A stretch of DNA of 15,908 nucleotides from Candidatus Dojkabacteria bacterium (lineage in GTDB: Bacteria > Patescibacteriota > Dojkabacteria > SC72), in the NCBI GenBank assembly GCA_012800885.1, contig JAAZIL010000059.1, positions 1 through 15,908 on the forward strand, written 5' to 3'. The notes under the pieces are model-generated. The model saw only the letters and a program-made list of their open reading frames with translations, searched no databases and was not told where the DNA came from. Position numbers and translations under genes: made by a program. This document shows, piece after piece, positions 12,985 to 15,908 of this stretch. The first letter of the stretch is position 1; every line of letters starts with the position of its first letter.

Positions 12985-14805
12985 CTACTCTTCTACCTCT
13001 AGTTCAAGTACTGAAACTATGACACCTCCTCTTCTTTTAGGAAATCTTTTAAGAAAAGAAGGATATTTTCTAGGATTAAATACTACTTCACTCTCTTTTT
13101 TAGCATAATTCAAACTATTTATATACTCTACACCCTCATCCCATTTCATCTTTTTTAATTCTTCTTCCAATTCATTCTTATCAACTTTAGGTCTTACACT
13201 AGATGAAGCCTCTACTTTTATCTTAATTTTTCCAGCAGTACTTGACTCCACTGATACTTTCTTCTCAATATTATCACCTAAGACTAAATCTAAATCTCTT
13301 TCACTTTCAAAAAGATTCCTCTCTTCTGCCTCTTTCCTAAGAAGCTCCGTTAGACCATCAGCAAGACCAGAGGTAGAGTAATAGATAGCACTACCTTCTA
13401 CTGTTAGATTGAGATTAACTGTACTTGCTTCTGTACCTATTTTCTTATCTGTTTTAATACTATCTTTATCTACCTCACTTGTTATTGAGTCCTCAATTAT
13501 TTCCCAATTCGAGCTTTTATTCATCAAACTAGATTTTATCTCTTCTATTGCAGTAATACTTAATTCTTCAACGGCCTTGTCAACATCTTGTTGTGACAAG
13601 ACGGTATACTCCTCTTTACTACCACCAGTAAAGGCCTCTTCATTTCTTCCACTAACTTCTCCTTCAGAATATCCAGTAGAGAAGTTTTCTACAGAGAATT
13701 TTCTTTTTGCAGGGATATTGTAGTTATCTCCAACATCTGATGCTTCTACTTTTACATAGGTTCGATCATTACAGAGTATCTCTGCTCGTTCAGTTACTTT
13801 AAATTGTAGATTATCTGATTTAAGAATATGACCAACATTTAATACCACTTTAGGAGGATTATCTATTGGGCAGGAATCTTCTTTGTAGTAGAATGTAAGC
13901 TCTACTGTTCCTTTTGCCCTCTCTCCTTTGTATGATTTCCCTGTAGCGTTTATTGTATGAGAGAGGCTCTTTGTTTCTTTCTCAGTTTTAATTGGAACAG
14001 AGAGATTCTCAAAATCAACCTTATCTATTAGTTCTTTCCCATCTAGAATAATCTCTGCTTTAACAGGCTTAGATTCTACAAATATTTTCACTCTTACTAA
14101 AGTTGCAAACTGATTGTAAAGAAGAAATCCAAGTATGACAAGAAATAGTAGAGGTCCACCAATTAGAAGAATTAATTTAGCTGTTTTCTTTTTCCCAAAA
14201 GATTTAAGCATAGCAAATGGCTTAAAAGAAGCTTTCTCTTTTTTAGGAGTTGCAGGAGGAGTCTCTTGTTCTGAGGACATATCACTGACTAAAGTCTTAG
14301 TACTAGGTAAATCTCCATCTATTGAGATAAAAGATGCAGTAGGTTTAATACCTCTTCTATCTACATAATCTTTTTTAGCAGGCTTCTCAAAAGAAGTATC
14401 TATGTTCTCCTCAAAAGAAGAGGTACTTCCCTTTATACTCTCATCTGTTACTATACTCTCTCTTCTTGCCTTTCTTCTCTTCTTATTCTCTTTTACTGTT
14501 TCCAATGCTTCCTCCCAATCAGATTCAGTAGGGTTCGAAGGAGTATCTATAGTTTTAATACCAGCTATTTTTGCATTACGAACACCTGTAGGATTCTGTA
14601 TTATCTGTGCAATTAAGAGCTTGTCTTCTCTCTCTACTGTCTCTTGAAGCAAAGCAAGGTTAACAGGACTAATTAAGATATCAGTATGCTCTGTAAAAGT
14701 AAGTACTAATCTCTCTGCCTTACTTCCACGGATCTTTCTTACTAAATCCGTTATTTCGTTGCTCTCATCAACAATTATTTTTGAGGTAGTAACTTTTTTC
14801 TCCAT
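12985..14805 (-). CDS. Single-pass membrane protein with baseplate-J-like exterior domain, partner of the FtsA/PilM-like ATPase
   Basis: Starting at the ATG at 14805, the protein has 606 residues (a TTG five codons upstream overlaps the previous gene and is less likely). Residues about 10-95 form a compact cytosolic alpha/beta domain (ITDLVRKIRGSKAERLVLTF, then VNLALLQE and NPTGVRNAKIAG). A low-complexity charged linker (about 95-205) follows, then one membrane helix (about 210-230). The large outer part (about 235-606) carries EASDVGDNYNIPAKRKFS, a pattern of baseplate-J/gp47-like domains. It also has a TSGLADGLTELLRKEAEE helix and a C-terminal VIVSVLELEVEE strand. Two Cys outside the membrane (in EDSCPID and ILCNDR) may pair. 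It starts 2 bp after the ATPase gene stop, so the two are coupled. It probably links a cytosolic actin-like protein to the cell envelope; function is unproven. Confidence 0.72.
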   Translation of the reverse strand: MEKKVTTSKIIVDESNEITDLVRKIRGSKAERLVLTFTEHTDILISPVNLALLQETVEREDKLLIAQIIQNPTGVRNAKIAGIKTIDTPSNPTESDWEEALETVKENKKRRKARRESIVTDESIKGSTSSFEENIDTSFEKPAKKDYVDRRGIKPTASFISIDGDLPSTKTLVSDMSSEQETPPATPKKEKASFKPFAMLKSFGKKKTAKLILLIGGPLLFLVILGFLLYNQFATLVRVKIFVESKPVKAEIILDGKELIDKVDFENLSVPIKTEKETKSLSHTINATGKSYKGERAKGTVELTFYYKEDSCPIDNPPKVVLNVGHILKSDNLQFKVTERAEILCNDRTYVKVEASDVGDNYNIPAKRKFSVENFSTGYSEGEVSGRNEEAFTGGSKEEYTVLSQQDVDKAVEELSITAIEEIKSSLMNKSSNWEIIEDSITSEVDKDSIKTDKKIGTEASTVNLNLTVEGSAIYYSTSGLADGLTELLRKEAEERNLFESERDLDLVLGDNIEKKVSVESSTAGKIKIKVEASSSVRPKVDKNELEEELKKMKWDEGVEYINSLNYAKKESEVVFNPRKYPSFLKRFPKRRGGVIVSVLELEVEE

Positions 14806-14807
14806 TG

Positions 14808-15908
14808 CTATATATCCCAATTTATATTTTTCTTCTCTCTATCAATCTCCATGTCATAGAGATATTTAGCTAAAGAAGCTGGTGTAATATCGTAAAGATT
14901 CTGTAACTCTCCACTATTATCTACAATGGAGCCGAGTAAATTAGGAGTAAACATCTCTATTCTAGGGACAACAGTTACAGGCAAATATTTTTTCCATGGG
15001 AATTCCATCAGAGAGTTTTTAATATCAGGAAGTAGCGCTCCTCCTCCACATAGGAATATCTGTGTAGGTAGTGCCCCTATATCATCACAATCTTCTAGTG
15101 CAACTTTTAGTGTTCTCATCCAGAGGTTTGCAGTGTTGTACATGGTTTTTTGTACCTTACGCATTATATCTTTAGGTAACTCTCTATTCGAATATTTAAT
15201 TTTCCTCTGTTCAGCGTGTCTAAAATCTGTATCTGTTAATCTTGCTAACTCTTTTGTGAATACCCTACCCCCGAATGCGAACATCTGTGTATCTGCTACA
15301 TTCCCTTTCTTTACAATTGCTACATCTGTAGTTCCTCCTCCTAAATCAATAAAGATTGCAGAGAAATTCTGATCCTCTCTTCCAGCATGAGCCCTTGCTA
15401 CACAGAACGGTTGAGATACAATTCCTAAAACTTCAAATCCAAGAGAATTAGCAACTTTTCTTAAAGCTTCTGTATATGTCTTTGGAGCAAAAGATGCATA
15501 GAAATTTAATTTAACATCCTTACCTTTGTATCCTACTAAACTATTAACAGGCATTCCTCCTATCTCCATACCTGTTGGGGTAATATGGAGTATCTCTATA
15601 TCTTCACTTTTTAAACCGGTTCTTACACTTAAGTCTTCTTTCCCATTAACAGAGATCTGAGATTTAACCTGTGAAAGAATTTTATTCTGTTCTTTCTGTG
15701 TTACTTCTCTATCATAGCCCTCTTCTCTTTCATAGTTAACAACAATTGAAACACCCTGAATATATTCACCAGCGATACCCATTATTACTTTTTTGGGAAA
15801 CTCTTCGCTTTTTAAATTACTTAGTAGCTGGTTGATTGATAGTTTACAATTTTCTAATACAGTATCAAGATTTTTAATAATCCCACTCTTCATAGCGTGC
15901 TGTTGTTG
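14808..15908 (-). CDS. FtsA/PilM-like actin-fold ATPase, N-terminus beyond the window
   Basis: Frame and homology run to the window edge. The first visible ATG (15893) aligns with about residue 45-50 of FtsA, and codons upstream of it stay open, so the first phosphate loop (xGLDIGT) must lie outside. Visible parts are the 1A-like segment VIMGIAGEYIQGVSI, a 1C domain (ILHITPTGMEIGG...VANSLGFEVLGIVSQP), the phosphate-2 loop FIDLGGGTTDVAIV, the insertion with AEQRKIKY, and the adenosine loop IFLCGGGALLPDI. These define the FtsA/PilM/MreB actin family. PilM works with PilN in type IV pili and FtsA with FtsZ in division. The coupled single-pass protein downstream suggests a PilM-PilN-like pair, but FtsA cannot be excluded. 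There is no visible C-terminal amphipathic helix of the FtsA type. Confidence 0.88.
   Translation of the reverse strand, partial: QQQHAMKSGIIKNLDTVLENCKLSINQLLSNLKSEEFPKKVIMGIAGEYIQGVSIVVNYEREEGYDREVTQKEQNKILSQVKSQISVNGKEDLSVRTGLKSEDIEILHITPTGMEIGGMPVNSLVGYKGKDVKLNFYASFAPKTYTEALRKVANSLGFEVLGIVSQPFCVARAHAGREDQNFSAIFIDLGGGTTDVAIVKKGNVADTQMFAFGGRVFTKELARLTDTDFRHAEQRKIKYSNRELPKDIMRKVQKTMYNTANLWMRTLKVALEDCDDIGALPTQIFLCGGGALLPDIKNSLMEFPWKKYLPVTVVPRIEMFTPNLLGSIVDNSGELQNLYDITPASLAKYLYDMEIDREKKNINWDI

Noticed and set aside
14806..14820. TTG start five codons upstream for the single-pass membrane protein
   Set aside because: It would overlap the ATPase stop, and an ATG 2 bp after that stop is the simpler start.
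1..15908. CRISPR array, insertion sequence, prophage or toxin-antitoxin pair
   Set aside because: No regularly spaced repeats, transposase or integrase motifs, or small toxin genes were found; all recognised genes are housekeeping or envelope genes.

Overview
The window reads as a small-genome bacterium, most likely of the Candidate Phyla Radiation (Patescibacteria). The DNA is AT-rich, very poor in CpG inside genes, and tightly packed. Many starts lack a clear Shine-Dalgarno sequence. Genes typical of that group appear: a type IV pilin operon with a very large pseudopilin, a two-helix PH-like membrane protein, and an actin-like ATPase next to a single-pass protein with a baseplate-J-like exterior. 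UGA works as a normal stop (for example at the ends of rnpA and of the pseudopilin at 2257-2730), so this is not a lineage that reads UGA as glycine. I cannot name the phylum.

Layout. (1) 2-3684, plus strand: five overlapping genes at the end of a type IV pilus operon. They are a GspH/FimT-like pseudopilin (cut by the window edge), a 655-aa pseudopilin fused to a beta-propeller, a short pseudopilin, a PilX-like protein and a short prepilin peptidase. (2) 3713-5348, minus strand: tmRNA, a SpoU-family rRNA methyltransferase and tRNA-Ser(CGA). (3) 5441-6533, minus: two small membrane proteins. (4) 6581-7258, plus: an OmpR-type response regulator with a degenerate receiver, meeting dnaN tail to tail. 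(5) 7245-12728: the classical origin block. dnaN and dnaA are on the minus strand with a 438-bp oriC between them; rpmH-rnpA-yidD-yidC-khpB run on the plus strand. (6) 12737-12941, minus: tRNA-Ser(GGA) and tRNA-Arg(UCU). (7) 12985-15908, minus: a single-pass membrane protein and an FtsA/PilM-like ATPase that runs off the window.

The origin block is the functional centre. DnaA, its boxes and a DnaA-trio-like element face dnaN in the same order as in Bacillus subtilis, and another DnaA box sits in the dnaA promoter. L34, RnpA, YidD, YidC and KhpB link ribosome assembly, RNA processing and membrane insertion. The pilus operon and the ATPase/single-pass pair build the cell envelope.

The points most worth a second look are: a tRNA-Ser whose variable arm is 52 nt with a 12-bp stem; the pilin/beta-propeller fusion; the DnaA-trio origin; the unusual C-terminus of the tmRNA tag; and the response regulator lacking key phosphorylation residues.
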